Shown: positions 44,705-53,581, counted from the stretch's first letter. The stretch is 64,000 nt of DNA from Lysinibacillus sp. G4S2 (GCF_030348505.1 NZ_JAUCFJ010000002.1:128001-192000); one strand, 5' to 3'. Notes: generated by a model from the sequence alone, not told the origin. Translations and numbers: made by a program.

Positions 44705-45401
44705 TATCCTTCAAGCTTACATATAGAGAGCCATTTGCTTGAACTTGGGCAAAAAAGACATCTTCAACGGATTGGACATTTTGTTTTTTTAGCTTCTTCA
44801 TAAGCCAATCTTCTGTCAACTCAAGTTCAACTAAATTTTCATAAATAACCTGCCCATCTGAAGCTACTTCTGTTGGTATATAGGTTGGTGGTGTTACATC
44901 GGCCTTCACATCTTGTTTGGTAGCCGGTTGTTCAGTGGGCTTTGGTAGCACACTTAGTTTACCCGTCGTTTCAAGTAATGCATATTGCACATCTTGTACA
45001 GAGAATACGGCTTGTTCTCGTAGCATCATTGTTAACTCATCCATATGCAAACGGTTTTTTCTTAAAGCAGATTCTAAAATAAGTCCATTTTGAATAAGGA
45101 TTGTCGGCTTATCATCGACAAGTACACGAGCCTTTTTAGATTTAATGGTAATAATGGTCATCAAATAAGTTAAAACGCCCCACCAAACTAATGCAATAAG
45201 CCCATCTAAGAATGGTGTTTCAGCCTGTGCTGCTATTTCAGATGCAATCGAACCAAATGTGATACCTGTCGTATAGTGGAAAAATGTAAGCTGACCAAGC
45301 TGCTTTTTTCCGAGAATTCGGGCTACAATTAGTAGTGCGAAAAAAGCAAGTGTTGCTCTAAGTATCATTTCCCAAAAATTAGCGTGAATAAAATCGTCCA
45401 T
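44682..45401 (-). CDS. YetF/DUF421-family membrane protein
   Basis: A 239-residue protein with three N-terminal transmembrane helices and a soluble C-terminal domain. RILGKKQLGQLTFFHYTTGI, TFGSIASEIA and KPTILIQNGLILESALRKNR are DUF421 (YetF) signatures. A Thr/Pro/Lys-rich linker (residues ~158-180) is longer than usual. YetF relatives in Bacillales affect spore envelope and dipicolinate-associated processes, but several paralogues exist and the function here is open. Confidence 0.87.
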   Translation of the reverse strand: MDDFIHANFWEMILRATLAFFALLIVARILGKKQLGQLTFFHYTTGITFGSIASEIAAQAETPFLDGLIALVWWGVLTYLMTIITIKSKKARVLVDDKPTILIQNGLILESALRKNRLHMDELTMMLREQAVFSVQDVQYALLETTGKLSVLPKPTEQPATKQDVKADVTPPTYIPTEVASDGQVIYENLVELELTEDWLMKKLKKQNVQSVEDVFFAQVQANGSLYVSLKDKARRSSP

Positions 45402-45517
45402 ACATAAATCAACTCCTTAAACTACTGTCGAAAAATAGCTTGTGCAAAAAGGTCAATAGTATGCGAAAATCGTTTGTATACCAAATTTTGAGATAAATTA
45501 GAAAGTGGGGTGGTAAC

Positions 45518-46720
45518 ATGAAACAGGTTGGAAATTTTAATAACCCTGTCTATCCAATTATGATTGCAATAGCTGTTGCTCATCTTATCAATGATACGAT
45601 GCAGGCTGTTATTCCAGCGATGTTCCCGATATTAAAGAGTGATTTAGGTTTAACCTTTACACAAATAGGGCTTATATCATTTGTCTTGAACATATTTGCC
45701 TCAGCGTTACAGCCAGTTGTTGGCTTTATCAGTGATAAAAAGCCAATGCCATACGCGTTGCCAATTGGTATGATTAGTTCGTTTATAGGTATTGCAATAA
45801 TCGCGTTCACAACGCAGTATTGGATTATTCTTATTGCGGTATTATTTTTAGGTTTTGGTTCAGCTATATTTCACCCTGAAGGATCAAGGGTGTCGTTTAT
45901 GGCAGCAGGCTCCAAAAGAGGACTTGCACAGTCGGTTTATCAAGTGGGCGGAAATTCTGGACAAGCACTTGCCCCACTAATTAGTGCTTATATTTTTGAT
46001 ATTTTTGGACAACGTGGTGCGGCAATTGTATTAGTGGTGGCAACGGTCGGAATTATTCTGTTGAGTAAAATTGCAGGATGGTATAGAAAGCAGTTGGAGC
46101 AAGAGCGCGTAGCAAAGAAAAAACGCGTCTTAGTTTCTACGATGCCTCCTTTAACAAAAAAACAAGTAGGCATCGCGTTAACGTTACTATTTACTATTAT
46201 TTTTGCGAGATCATTTTATACTACTAATATTACAAGTTTTTATGTATTTTATTTAATGGATCATTATGGTGTTAGTCTTCGTCTTGGACAAATTTTAATT
46301 TTCAGCTTTATGGCATTTGGTGTCATAGGAACATTTTTCGGAGGTTCATTATCAGATCGAATTGGTAGAAAAAATGTTATTTTATTATCCGTAGTTGTAC
46401 CAATGCCATTTTGTTTAGCATTGCCTTATGTACCGCTATGGACTGCAATGATATTTTTAGTGATTATCGGTACACTCATTATGATTAGCTTCTCGGTAAC
46501 AGTAGTCTACGCACAGGAGCTTGTCCCAACAAAAATTGGTACAATGGCAGGTTTAACAACTGGCTTTGCTTTCGGAATGGGTGCAATCGGTGCGATGGTA
46601 ATTGGTGTATTAATGGACCAAAGGGGTATCGATTTTACGATGATGGTCGTATCTTTGTTACCATTATTATTACTAGTTGCATTTTTCTTACCTAAGGATA
46701 CGCCAGCTTCGGCGGTGTAG
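45518..46720 (+). CDS. MFS transporter, fosmidomycin-resistance (Fsr) type
   Basis: A 400-residue protein with twelve transmembrane helices. HLINDTMQAVIPAMFPILKS is the typical Fsr N-terminus, and FGGSLSDRIGRKNVILLS is the MFS loop motif. FHPEGSRVSFMAAG is also conserved in Fsr. It is a proton-driven exporter of small drugs or metabolites. GGGGTGG precedes the ATG. Its stop abuts a fragment of an unrelated antiporter gene (46722-46838), which marks a deletion junction. Confidence 0.9.
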   Translation: MKQVGNFNNPVYPIMIAIAVAHLINDTMQAVIPAMFPILKSDLGLTFTQIGLISFVLNIFASALQPVVGFISDKKPMPYALPIGMISSFIGIAIIAFTTQYWIILIAVLFLGFGSAIFHPEGSRVSFMAAGSKRGLAQSVYQVGGNSGQALAPLISAYIFDIFGQRGAAIVLVVATVGIILLSKIAGWYRKQLEQERVAKKKRVLVSTMPPLTKKQVGIALTLLFTIIFARSFYTTNITSFYVFYLMDHYGVSLRLGQILIFSFMAFGVIGTFFGGSLSDRIGRKNVILLSVVVPMPFCLALPYVPLWTAMIFLVIIGTLIMISFSVTVVYAQELVPTKIGTMAGLTTGFAFGMGAIGAMVIGVLMDQRGIDFTMMVVSLLPLLLLVAFFLPKDTPASAV

Positions 46721-46721
46721 C

Positions 46722-46838
46722 TTAATATTAGGAATAATTTTCGTCTTTGTAACGGCTCCTGTGGCAGGGCAATTAATATGTCGAGCAGCGTACCGTTCTC
46801 GCGTACCTTTAGCAGAAGGGGCGGGGAGGACGAACTGA
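46722..46838 (+). pseudogene. mnhG: 3' remnant of a Mrp/Mnh antiporter subunit G gene
   Basis: Starting 2 bp after the MFS stop, one frame reads LILGIIFVFVTAPVAGQLIC, RAAYRSRVPLAEGAGRTN and stop. This matches the conserved C-terminus of MrpG/MnhG (FxTAPVAAHxIARAAYRxGV). Only about 35 of the usual 110-130 residues remain and the other Mrp genes are absent, so it is a remnant of a deleted operon. Confidence 0.7.
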
Positions 46839-46861
46839 AGAAAAATATATATGAGACAGGC

Positions 46862-46892
46862 AGATCTCCATTTTTGGGGATTTGTTTTTTTA
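46862..46892 (+). terminator. terminator after the mnhG remnant
   Basis: AGATCTCC pairs with GGGGATTT (two G-U), then TGTTTTTTT. It probably ends transcription of the MFS gene. Confidence 0.7.
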
Positions 46893-46965
46893 TTCATTTT
46901 GAAATTCCTCAGATTAGAGGGATAAATGTTGTGAAAACTGAAAATAGTAAAGTAATGCTGACTCA

Positions 46966-47035
46966 TTACTAAAAACGTATGCCATGTATATAGGTTGATT
47001 GGAGTGAAGGTAGGGCTCCTTATGGATGATGAGTC
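46966..47035 (+). repeat. palindromic repeat element, left-arm remnant (copy H)
   Basis: AAAACGTATGCCATGTATAT, AGGTTGATTGGAGTGAAGG, TAGGGCTCCTTATGGATG. The outer left arm is clear but the rest decays after GGGCTCC. There are no 37-bp units or right arm. Confidence 0.65.
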
Positions 47036-47062
47036 AATGTTGATTGAAAAATCAAGATAAAT

Positions 47063-47091
47063 TGATTTGTCAGAAAATTTTGTGTATAATA
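47063..47091 (+). promoter_or_regulatory. sigma-A promoter of the amino-acid ABC operon
   Basis: TTGATT (47063-47068), 17-bp spacer, TATAAT (47086-47091). It leaves a leader of about 160 nt with one small perfect hairpin (CGAGAA-CTAGA-TTCTCG, 47203-47219). No known riboswitch consensus was seen in it. Confidence 0.75.
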
Positions 47092-47256
47092 TTTTATCTA
47101 AAAATTTTTAGTTTAGCTTGATTATTGCTTAAAAAGGGTATATCTTAATTAGCAGATAGATTTTTTATTCTTAAAGATGAATAAATATCCATTCGATATT
47201 TTCGAGAACTAGATTCTCGTAGACAATAAAACATAAATAAAAGGAGATCGTTGAAT

Positions 47257-48054
47257 ATGAAGAAGAAATTTTTCATGCTAATGCTCGTTCTAGTAATTGG
47301 TGTACTAGCAGCATGTGGCGCAAAAGAAGATAAAGCGAATAATGCAAGTTCAAATGCTGACAAAGGCACAGAAGAAAAGCAAGTATTAAAAGTAGGTACA
47401 TCATCTGATTATGCACCATTCGAGTATGTTGATGTAGCAAAAGGTGAAGAAATTATCGGTTTTGATATCGATTTAATTAAATTAGTTGGTGAAAAATTAG
47501 GTGTAGAAGTGCAAGTTCAAGATATAGACTTCAACAGCCTAGTGCCAGCTCTACAAGCAGGTAAAGTTGATGTTGTTATTTCTGGTATGTCACCGAACAA
47601 AGAACGTGAAGAAGTTGTAGACTTCTCTGATAAATATAATCAAACAGAGCAAGTGATCATTGTAAAAAAAGATAGCGGTATTAAAAGTGAGGCTGATTTA
47701 GCTGGTAAAAAAATTGGTGTGCAAACAGCTTCTATCCAAGAAAATTTAGGTAATAAAATTGCTAAAGAAGTAGATGCAACGGTTGAAGGACGTACACGAA
47801 TTCCTGAAATTATCCAAGACATGATGTCTAAACGTTTAGATGCTGGGATTGTAGAAAGCGGTGTAGCAAAAGGTTATTTGGCAACAAACGATCAACTAGA
47901 AGCGTTCCCGGTTAAAGAGCAACCTGAAGACTACAAAGCAATCGCTGTTCAAAAAGGTAGCGATCTTAAAGATAAAATTAACAAAGCATTAAAAGAATTA
48001 ACGGATGAAGGCAAAATTAAAGAGCTAGAAGAAAAATGGTTAAAAGTTAAATAA
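47257..48054 (+). CDS. amino-acid ABC transporter substrate-binding lipoprotein
   Basis: A 265-residue lipoprotein (lipobox LAAC) of the glutamine/arginine/cystine-binding family (SBP_bac_3). GTSSDYAPFEYVDVAKGEEI, GFDIDLIKLVGEKLG and VDVVISGMSPNKEREEVVDF are the family signature regions. It captures a polar amino acid outside the membrane for the following permease and ATPase. ATG 47257 has AAAGGAG upstream. A stem-loop follows that could keep its mRNA more abundant than that of the permease. Confidence 0.92.
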   Translation: MKKKFFMLMLVLVIGVLAACGAKEDKANNASSNADKGTEEKQVLKVGTSSDYAPFEYVDVAKGEEIIGFDIDLIKLVGEKLGVEVQVQDIDFNSLVPALQAGKVDVVISGMSPNKEREEVVDFSDKYNQTEQVIIVKKDSGIKSEADLAGKKIGVQTASIQENLGNKIAKEVDATVEGRTRIPEIIQDMMSKRLDAGIVESGVAKGYLATNDQLEAFPVKEQPEDYKAIAVQKGSDLKDKINKALKELTDEGKIKELEEKWLKVK

Positions 48055-48066
48055 GCAAGTTGAACT

Positions 48067-48092
48067 GCGATAGCTCTATTTCGAGCTATCGC
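48067..48092 (+). other. stem-loop between binding-protein and permease genes
   Basis: GCGATAGCTC pairs perfectly with GAGCTATCGC around a 6-nt loop; only a weak T-rich tail. Probably an mRNA 3' stabiliser or partial terminator, analogous to the one at 27828. Confidence 0.6.
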
Positions 48093-48138
48093 TTATACTT
48101 TTCATTTCCTAAAAAAGAACGAGAAAGGAGGGGACGCT

Positions 48139-48798
48139 GTGAATTTAGATTTTACAGCTATCATTCCCTCTATTCCTTATATATTAAAAGGGATAGGTGT
48201 TACACTTCAAATTGCAATCGGGGCATCAATCATCGGTTTTATAATTGGTATATTACTAGCATTATGTAAAATTGGTAAAGTAAATGTTTTGCGTTGGTTT
48301 GCGGATTTTTATACATCGATTTTCCGTGGTACACCGCTCGTACTACAATTAATGATTATTTACTATGCAGTGCCACAATTATTAGATATTCAAATTGACC
48401 CAGTTCCAACGGCTATTATTGCATTCGGTTTAAACTCTGGTGCTTATATTTCTGAAATCATTCGCGGTGGTATTAATGCGGTCGATAAAGGACAGATGGA
48501 AGCGGCACAGGCACTAGGTATTCCATATGCAAAAATGATGAAGGATATTATTATCCCACAAGCCGTAAAAAATATTTTACCATCTTTAGTGAATGAATTT
48601 ATTACATTAAATAAAGAAACAGCAGTTGTAACAGTTATTAGTGCACTGGATATTATGCGTCGAGCGTATATTGTAGGTGGCTCAACATACCGCTATCTTG
48701 AGCCTTTACTATTTGCAGGTGTAATCTACTACATTATGACGCTTGTATTAACGTTCCTTGGTAAAAGAATTGAGAAAGGAATGAGAAAAAGTGATTAA
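48139..48798 (+). CDS. amino-acid ABC transporter permease
   Basis: A 219-residue HisM/GlnP-type permease with five helices. [20 protein letters not shown] and the EAA loop [20 protein letters not shown] are diagnostic. The start is GTG with GGAGGGG 5 nt upstream. It overlaps the ATPase gene by 8 bp. It probably works as a homodimer since only one permease gene is present. Confidence 0.93.
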   Translation: MNLDFTAIIPSIPYILKGIGVTLQIAIGASIIGFIIGILLALCKIGKVNVLRWFADFYTSIFRGTPLVLQLMIIYYAVPQLLDIQIDPVPTAIIAFGLNSGAYISEIIRGGINAVDKGQMEAAQALGIPYAKMMKDIIIPQAVKNILPSLVNEFITLNKETAVVTVISALDIMRRAYIVGGSTYRYLEPLLFAGVIYYIMTLVLTFLGKRIEKGMRKSD

Positions 48799-49513
48799 AA
48801 TTGAAGATTTACACAAATCATATGGACAAAATGAAGTACTAAAGGGTATTTCAACAGAAGTTAAAGAAAAAGAAGTAATTGCCATTATTGGACCATCTGG
48901 ATCTGGTAAATCAACATTCCTTCGTTGCTTAAATTTGTTGGAAGAGCCAACGAACGGAAAGATTACAATTGCTGGTGATGTTCTAACGGATAAAGGGACA
49001 GATATTATGAAAATCCGTGAAGAAGTTGGCATGGTGTTTCAACATTTCCATCTTTTCCCTCATAAAACGGTGCTCCAAAATTTAACATACGCACCGATCA
49101 ATGTTAAGGGTATGGACAAGGCAGCTGCTATCAAAAAGGCTGAAGATTTATTAACGAAGGTAGGCCTATTTGAGAAGCGCAATGAATATCCAAACCGTCT
49201 ATCAGGAGGGCAGAAGCAACGTGTTGCCATTGCCCGAGCACTAGCGATGGATCCTAAAGTAATTTTATTTGACGAACCAACCTCAGCTCTTGACCCTGAA
49301 ATGGTAAAAGAGGTATTGGCTGTTATGAAAAACCTTGCTGATACTGGGATGACCATGTTAATCGTAACGCATGAGATGGGCTTTGCTCGTGAAGTTGCGG
49401 ATCGTATATTATTCCTTGATGGCGGAAAGTTAATTGAGGATGCACCACCAGAGGAATTTTTCACATCCCCATCTACACAGCGTGCGAAAGATTTCTTAGA
49501 AAAAGTATTATAA
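48791..49513 (+). CDS. amino-acid ABC transporter ATP-binding protein
   Basis: A 240-residue ATPase of the polar amino-acid (GlnQ/HisP) group. Walker [10 protein letters not shown], signature [15 protein letters not shown], Walker [13 protein letters not shown] and [14 protein letters not shown] are intact. The start is GTG (48791) within the permease gene. It completes a three-gene importer with its own promoter and terminator. Confidence 0.95.
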   Translation: MIKIEDLHKSYGQNEVLKGISTEVKEKEVIAIIGPSGSGKSTFLRCLNLLEEPTNGKITIAGDVLTDKGTDIMKIREEVGMVFQHFHLFPHKTVLQNLTYAPINVKGMDKAAAIKKAEDLLTKVGLFEKRNEYPNRLSGGQKQRVAIARALAMDPKVILFDEPTSALDPEMVKEVLAVMKNLADTGMTMLIVTHEMGFAREVADRILFLDGGKLIEDAPPEEFFTSPSTQRAKDFLEKVL

Positions 49514-49519
49514 ACAGGG

Positions 49520-49568
49520 AAACGCATTTAGACTTCTTGAAGGAGTGTCTAGATGCGTTTTTTTTACT
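49520..49568 (+). terminator. terminator of the amino-acid ABC operon
   Basis: AAACGCATTTAGAC pairs with GTCTAGATGCGTTT (one mismatch), then eight T. Confidence 0.92.
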
Positions 49569-49602
49569 TTTGTTCATTTGTTGTGGTATTTATACGATTT
49601 AG

Positions 49603-50546
49603 ATGGCGGAAAGAAGAGTCTAAGTGACGGATGGAAGGGCAGAAGTGACGGAAAGAGAAGCTAGGGCGGCGGAAAGAGAAGCAAGAGCGACGGATAGAAT
49701 CGAAGCGAAGGAAAGAAGAGCCAAAGCGACGGATAGAAAGGCTGAAGTGACGGAAAGAAAAGCCGAGGCGACGGAAAGAAGAGCCAAGGTGACGGATAGA
49801 AAGGCAGAAGTGACGGAAAGAGTAGCCGAGACGACGGAAAGAGAAGTTAGAGTGACGGATAGAATCGAAGCGACGGAAAGAAGAACCAAAGTGACGGATA
49901 AAAAGGCCGAAGTGACGGAAAGAAGGCCCGAGGCGACGGAAAGCGAGGCTAGAGCGACGGATAGAATCGAAGCGACGGAAAGAAGAGCCAAGGTGACGGA
50001 TAGGAAGGCAGAAGTGACGGAAAGAAAACCCGGGGCGACGGAAAGAGACGCTAGAGCGACGGATAGAATCGAAGCGACGGAAAGAAGAGCCAAGGTGACG
50101 GATAGAAAGGCAGAAGTGACGGAAAGAGTAGCCGAGACGACGGAAAGCGTGGCTAGAGCGACGGATAGAATCGAAGCGACGGAAAGAAGAGCCAAGGTGA
50201 CGGATAGAAAGGCAGAAGTGACGGAAAGAGTAGCCGAGACGACGGAAAGCGAGGCTAGAGCGACGGATAGAATCGAAGCGACGGAAAGAAGAGCCAAGGT
50301 GACGGATAGGAAGGCAGAAGTGACGGAAAGAAGACCCGAGGCGACGGAAAGAGAAGCTAGAGCGACGGATAGAATCGAAGCGACGGAAAGAAGAGCCAAA
50401 GTGACGGATAAAAAGGCCGAAGTGACGGAAAGAAGAGCCAAGGTGACGGAAAGAAGAGCCAAGGTGACGGATAGAAAGGCAGAAGTGACGGAAAGAGTAG
50501 CCGAGACGACGGAAAGAGAAGTTAGAGCGACGGATAGAACGTCATA
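49603..50546 (+). repeat. 21-bp tandem repeat array with 102-bp higher-order period
   Basis: About 0.94 kb of 21-bp units (G[TC]GACGGAAAGAAGAGCCAAG and variants), with an 18-bp unit (GCGACGGATAGAATCGAA) every fifth position. The 18-bp unit recurs at about 49859, 49961, 50063, 50165, 50267 and 50369, giving a 102-bp super-period. The plus strand is open from 49624 (GTG) to 50547 as a 7-residue repeat (TERRAKV, TDRKAEV). An in-frame TAA at 49621 follows the only ATG, and no good RBS is seen. The minus strand is also open. Coding status is unproven. Confidence 0.88.
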
Positions 50547-50589
50547 AAAGGAGAGGCAGTCACCGGAACGTAGTGGAGAGATATCTTAC

Positions 50590-50883
50590 CAGGCGTGTTG
50601 ATTAGGAAAAAATAGGTTTTATTATTGATCGATGAAAGGGTTTTTCTTGTTGCTATTTAGTGTCGAGCCCCAAAACAGAATCGCTAAAGCTACTTTCGTT
50701 CGTTTTATAGGAATACTTTGAAGATTTATCGAAACTAAATCGCTCTTTATCGAAACTATTTGAGCTTTTATCGAAACAAAATCTTATTTTATCGAAACTA
50801 TTTGGGCTTTTATCGAAAAACAAGCTCTTTCTATCAAAGAAATCAACATCATGGTGGATAAAAATGGTTAATCAACACACCTG
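50590..50883. mobile_element. MITE-like element, 294 bp, 15-bp inverted ends, 9-bp target duplication
   Basis: CAGGCGTGTTGATTA (50590-50604) and TAATCAACACACCTG (50869-50883) are inverted repeats with one mismatch. ATATCTTAC flanks both sides exactly (50581-50589, 50884-50892). The inside has no gene; it contains five or six copies of TTTATCGAAAC about 22 bp apart. A non-autonomous transposable element is the natural reading; a parent transposase was not found in the window. Confidence 0.85.
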
Positions 50884-51064
50884 ATATCTTACATTAATAT
50901 GAAGAAACATCAAATCATGAATAAAAGAGTAACTTAATGAGAATGATGTTATTCTTTTTGTGCAATCTATGGATTTTCACAGCATAGACTTACAATTCGA
51001 AAGTTTTATGCTTATAATAGGAGGGTAAGATTTTTATCTGAAAAAGTAGCCACAAAGTGAGCGA

Positions 51065-51886
51065 TTGCGATTGAAAAAATTATTATATGTAGCTTTTTTT
51101 CTTGTTTTTATAGTCATTTTTTTGTACGTAAACAATCACTGGCTGGTTGTAAGCAAGTATGAATTCGAGTCAGAAAAAGTGCCTGCCAGTTTTGATGGGC
51201 TACGCATTACGCAAATAACAGATTTACAGGATGCTCTCTTTGGCGAACAGCAAGAGAAACTCATAGCGAAGGTGAAGGCAACAAATCCTGACCTGATTTT
51301 TATTACAGGTGATTTAGTGGATAGTAATCGTTATGATTTGGAGCGAAGCTTGCAGGCTGTTAGAGGATTAGTTAAAGTAGCGGATGTCTATTATGTACTA
51401 GGAAACCATGAAGTAGCGACAAATAAAGTTAATGTAATTTATGAGGAGCTGTCATCGTTAGGTGTACATGTGTTGTCCAATGAATCGACCGTCATTGAGC
51501 GCGACGGGGAGCGCTTGGCGATTGTTGGCATAGAAGATCCGTTATCGGGTAGAACAACGAAAGAAATGCTAGAAATAGCAACAAAAAATGTTCCACCAAA
51601 TGTACTAACGATTTTACTAGCGCATCGACCAGAAGTGTTTAATACGTATGTGGAGTTTGGCATTGATTTAGCATTTGCAGGACATGCTCATGGTGGGCAA
51701 GTTCGAATTCCTGGTATTGGCGGACTTTTCGCACGAGGACAGGGAATATTCCCAAAATATACGTCTGGTGTTTATACGGAAGGAACAACAACTATGGCCG
51801 TTAGTCGAGGACTAGGTAATAGTACAGTGCCTATTCGAATTTTTAATCCACCAGAGATTCTTGTAATGGAATTAAAGAAAAAATAA
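51065..51886 (+). CDS. membrane-anchored metallophosphoesterase (YkuE-like) with altered metal ligand
   Basis: A 273-residue protein with one N-terminal membrane anchor (LLYVAFFLVFIVIFLYVNNH), followed by a calcineurin-type phosphoesterase domain. Motifs are GDLVDSN, YVLGNHEV, LAHRPE and AGHAHGGQ. The first motif, normally D-x-H, is here TDLQD: Asp53 then Gln55, so one metal ligand is replaced. The domain faces outward and may act on lipid or nucleotide phosphates. The start is TTG 51065 with a weak AAAGTGAG; a TTG two codons later is equally possible. Confidence 0.83.
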   Translation: MRLKKLLYVAFFLVFIVIFLYVNNHWLVVSKYEFESEKVPASFDGLRITQITDLQDALFGEQQEKLIAKVKATNPDLIFITGDLVDSNRYDLERSLQAVRGLVKVADVYYVLGNHEVATNKVNVIYEELSSLGVHVLSNESTVIERDGERLAIVGIEDPLSGRTTKEMLEIATKNVPPNVLTILLAHRPEVFNTYVEFGIDLAFAGHAHGGQVRIPGIGGLFARGQGIFPKYTSGVYTEGTTTMAVSRGLGNSTVPIRIFNPPEILVMELKKK

Positions 51887-51914
51887 GCACTGCGTCTTTG
51901 CTACGCAGTGCTTT
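51885..51914 (+). terminator. terminator overlapping the phosphoesterase stop codon
   Basis: AAGCACTGCGT pairs perfectly with ACGCAGTGCTT; the tail TCTATTT is weak. Confidence 0.75.
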
Positions 51915-51920
51915 CTATTT

Positions 51921-52214
51921 GAGGCTGGGACAAAACCTCATTTTTCTGCAGCGAAATTGGAGCGGAGCGCAACGGCAGCAACAGAAATCTTTAATGAGCT
52001 GCAGTTTTGAGATTTGTCGAGAACTTTTGATTGTTTATCGACCAACTTTATCGATTTATCAACCAACTTTTTTAGTTTATCAACCAACTTTTGAAAAATA
52101 TCGACATTTATCTTCATGCAACACTAAATTTAACATCAAAAAAGCGCGAGAAATCAACGTTTCTAAATTGATTTCTCGCGCTTTTTAGGTTTTGGCCAGT
52201 TATGTCCCAGCCTC
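51921..52214. repeat. 294-bp element with GAGGCTGGGAC inverted ends
   Basis: GAGGCTGGGACAAAAC (51921-51936) and the inverted GTTATGTCCCAGCCTC (52199-52214) match at 15 of 16 positions. Inside are four TTTATC[GA]ACCAACTTT repeats (52036-52105) and a strong internal hairpin (52140-52186). No clear target duplication is seen. GAGGCTGGGACA-type ends are known from short intergenic repeats in other Firmicutes. Confidence 0.75.
52140..52186. terminator. hairpin inside the GAGGCTGGGAC element
   Basis: AAAAGCGCGAGAAATCA pairs perfectly with TGATTTCTCGCGCTTTT, followed by T and AGGTTTT. It would terminate transcription in either direction. Confidence 0.7.
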
Positions 52215-52240
52215 TAGTTTGTAATTCATCATCGGAAAGG

Positions 52241-53425
52241 CTAGTTAAGTACTTCTTGCATAGCTTCAAATAGTTGCTCGGTAGAGATCATACACTCGCC
52301 ACCGCCTTGTACCATTTGATCACTTCCGCCACCTTTTCCATTAATGAGTGGCAGTGCCTTTGTAGCAATGTCTTTCATGCTTTTTTCAACTTTTGCGCCA
52401 CGTGCTGCGACAAACTGAAGCTTGTCTTCGTTTTCTGAAACAAGTAATACGATAGCTTCTGTCTGCTCAGCGACAATCGTTCTAGCTAATTTTTGAAGCT
52501 CTTGCATAGTGCGCTGATTAAAGGCGGCAGTAATAATGCGCTTGTTACTTGAAACTAGCGCTTTTGCTTCATAATTTAGCAGCTCCTCTTTTGCCGCCAA
52601 AAGTGCTTTTTCCGTATTTTTCTGTGTTGTTAAGATTTTTGTAAGTGCTGTAGCTGCTTCAACTTCAGGTACACTCAATTGTCTTGCAACATCAGCTAGT
52701 ACTTTCTTACGCATGGCAAGCTCCGCTAAAACTCGATGGCCACAGACAAAAGAGACACGAATATTGCCTTTCATTTTTTCCGTTCCAAGAATTTTTATCG
52801 CGCTGACTTGTCCAGTTGATGTTGGGTGGGTACCGCCACAACCGTTGTAATCAAAATCAGGAATAATAACAAGTCGAATATCTCCTGTAACGGCTACATC
52901 TTTACGTAGGCTGTAGTTCTCTAATTCTTTTTCTGTAATCCATGTCGTTTCAATTGGACGATTTTCCAAAATAATTTCATTGGCACGAGTTTCCGCTGCT
53001 ACAACCTGTTCCTCTGTAAGGGTGTCCACGGCAATATCAATTGTGACCTGCTCACTACCTAAGTGAAAGCTAACAGTTTGTGCATCAAAAAGCTCCACAA
53101 ACGCAGCTGTTAAAATATGTTGACCAGCATGCTGCTGCATATGATCAAATCGTCGTTGCCAATTCAATTGTCCATGCACTTCTCCCATCAAAGTCGAAGA
53201 ATCATCTTGAATATAATGACGAATTTCATCATTAATTTTCTCGACATCAATAACCTTGATATCATTTAAAGTACCAGTGTCATGAGGTTGTCCGCCTCCT
53301 GTTGGATAAAATGCAGTATTTGATAGCACCACGTAGTTACGACCATCTGCATCGGTTCCTTTATTGACAATTGTTGCATTAAATTCACGTAACATAACAT
53401 TTTGATAATATAGTAGCTCTTTCAA
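52241..53425 (-). CDS. alanyl-tRNA editing protein (AlaX type with DHHA1 domain)
   Basis: A 394-residue trans-editing enzyme that hydrolyses mischarged Ser- or Gly-tRNA(Ala). The zinc site is QQHAGQHIL (HxxxH) and CGGTHPTSTG (CxxxH). AFYPTGGGQPHDTG marks the N-terminal barrel, and the C-terminal part from about residue 240 with NGKGGGSDQMVQGGG is a DHHA1 domain. This is the long AlaX form. The start is TTG 53425 with AAAGGAGG 7 nt upstream; the longer frame includes the RBS itself. Confidence 0.92.
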   Translation of the reverse strand: MKELLYYQNVMLREFNATIVNKGTDADGRNYVVLSNTAFYPTGGGQPHDTGTLNDIKVIDVEKINDEIRHYIQDDSSTLMGEVHGQLNWQRRFDHMQQHAGQHILTAAFVELFDAQTVSFHLGSEQVTIDIAVDTLTEEQVVAAETRANEIILENRPIETTWITEKELENYSLRKDVAVTGDIRLVIIPDFDYNGCGGTHPTSTGQVSAIKILGTEKMKGNIRVSFVCGHRVLAELAMRKKVLADVARQLSVPEVEAATALTKILTTQKNTEKALLAAKEELLNYEAKALVSSNKRIITAAFNQRTMQELQKLARTIVAEQTEAIVLLVSENEDKLQFVAARGAKVEKSMKDIATKALPLINGKGGGSDQMVQGGGECMISTEQLFEAMQEVLN

Positions 53426-53518
53426 GAAAAAGCCTCCTTTATGTAAGAGAATCACGTCTCTCGATTAATTTATTTTCATTGTGGCATAATTACTTTCAAG
53501 TGTATACGAGTTTTCTAT

Positions 53519-53546
53519 TTGACCCATGCTGAATTTGATTTAATAT
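53519..53546 (+). promoter_or_regulatory. candidate sigma-A promoter of the DUF6509 gene
   Basis: TTGACC (53519-53524), 16-bp spacer, TAATAT (53541-53546), 35 bp before the start codon. Confidence 0.45.
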
Positions 53547-53581
53547 ATAAAGGAACAGGTTAACTTAAAGGAGATCATACA

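Noticed and set aside
49620-50462. 280-codon minus-strand frame (LLSVASILSVALASLSV...)
   Set aside because: It is the antisense of the 21-bp repeat array; it stays open because the unit has no stop on either strand. No RBS.
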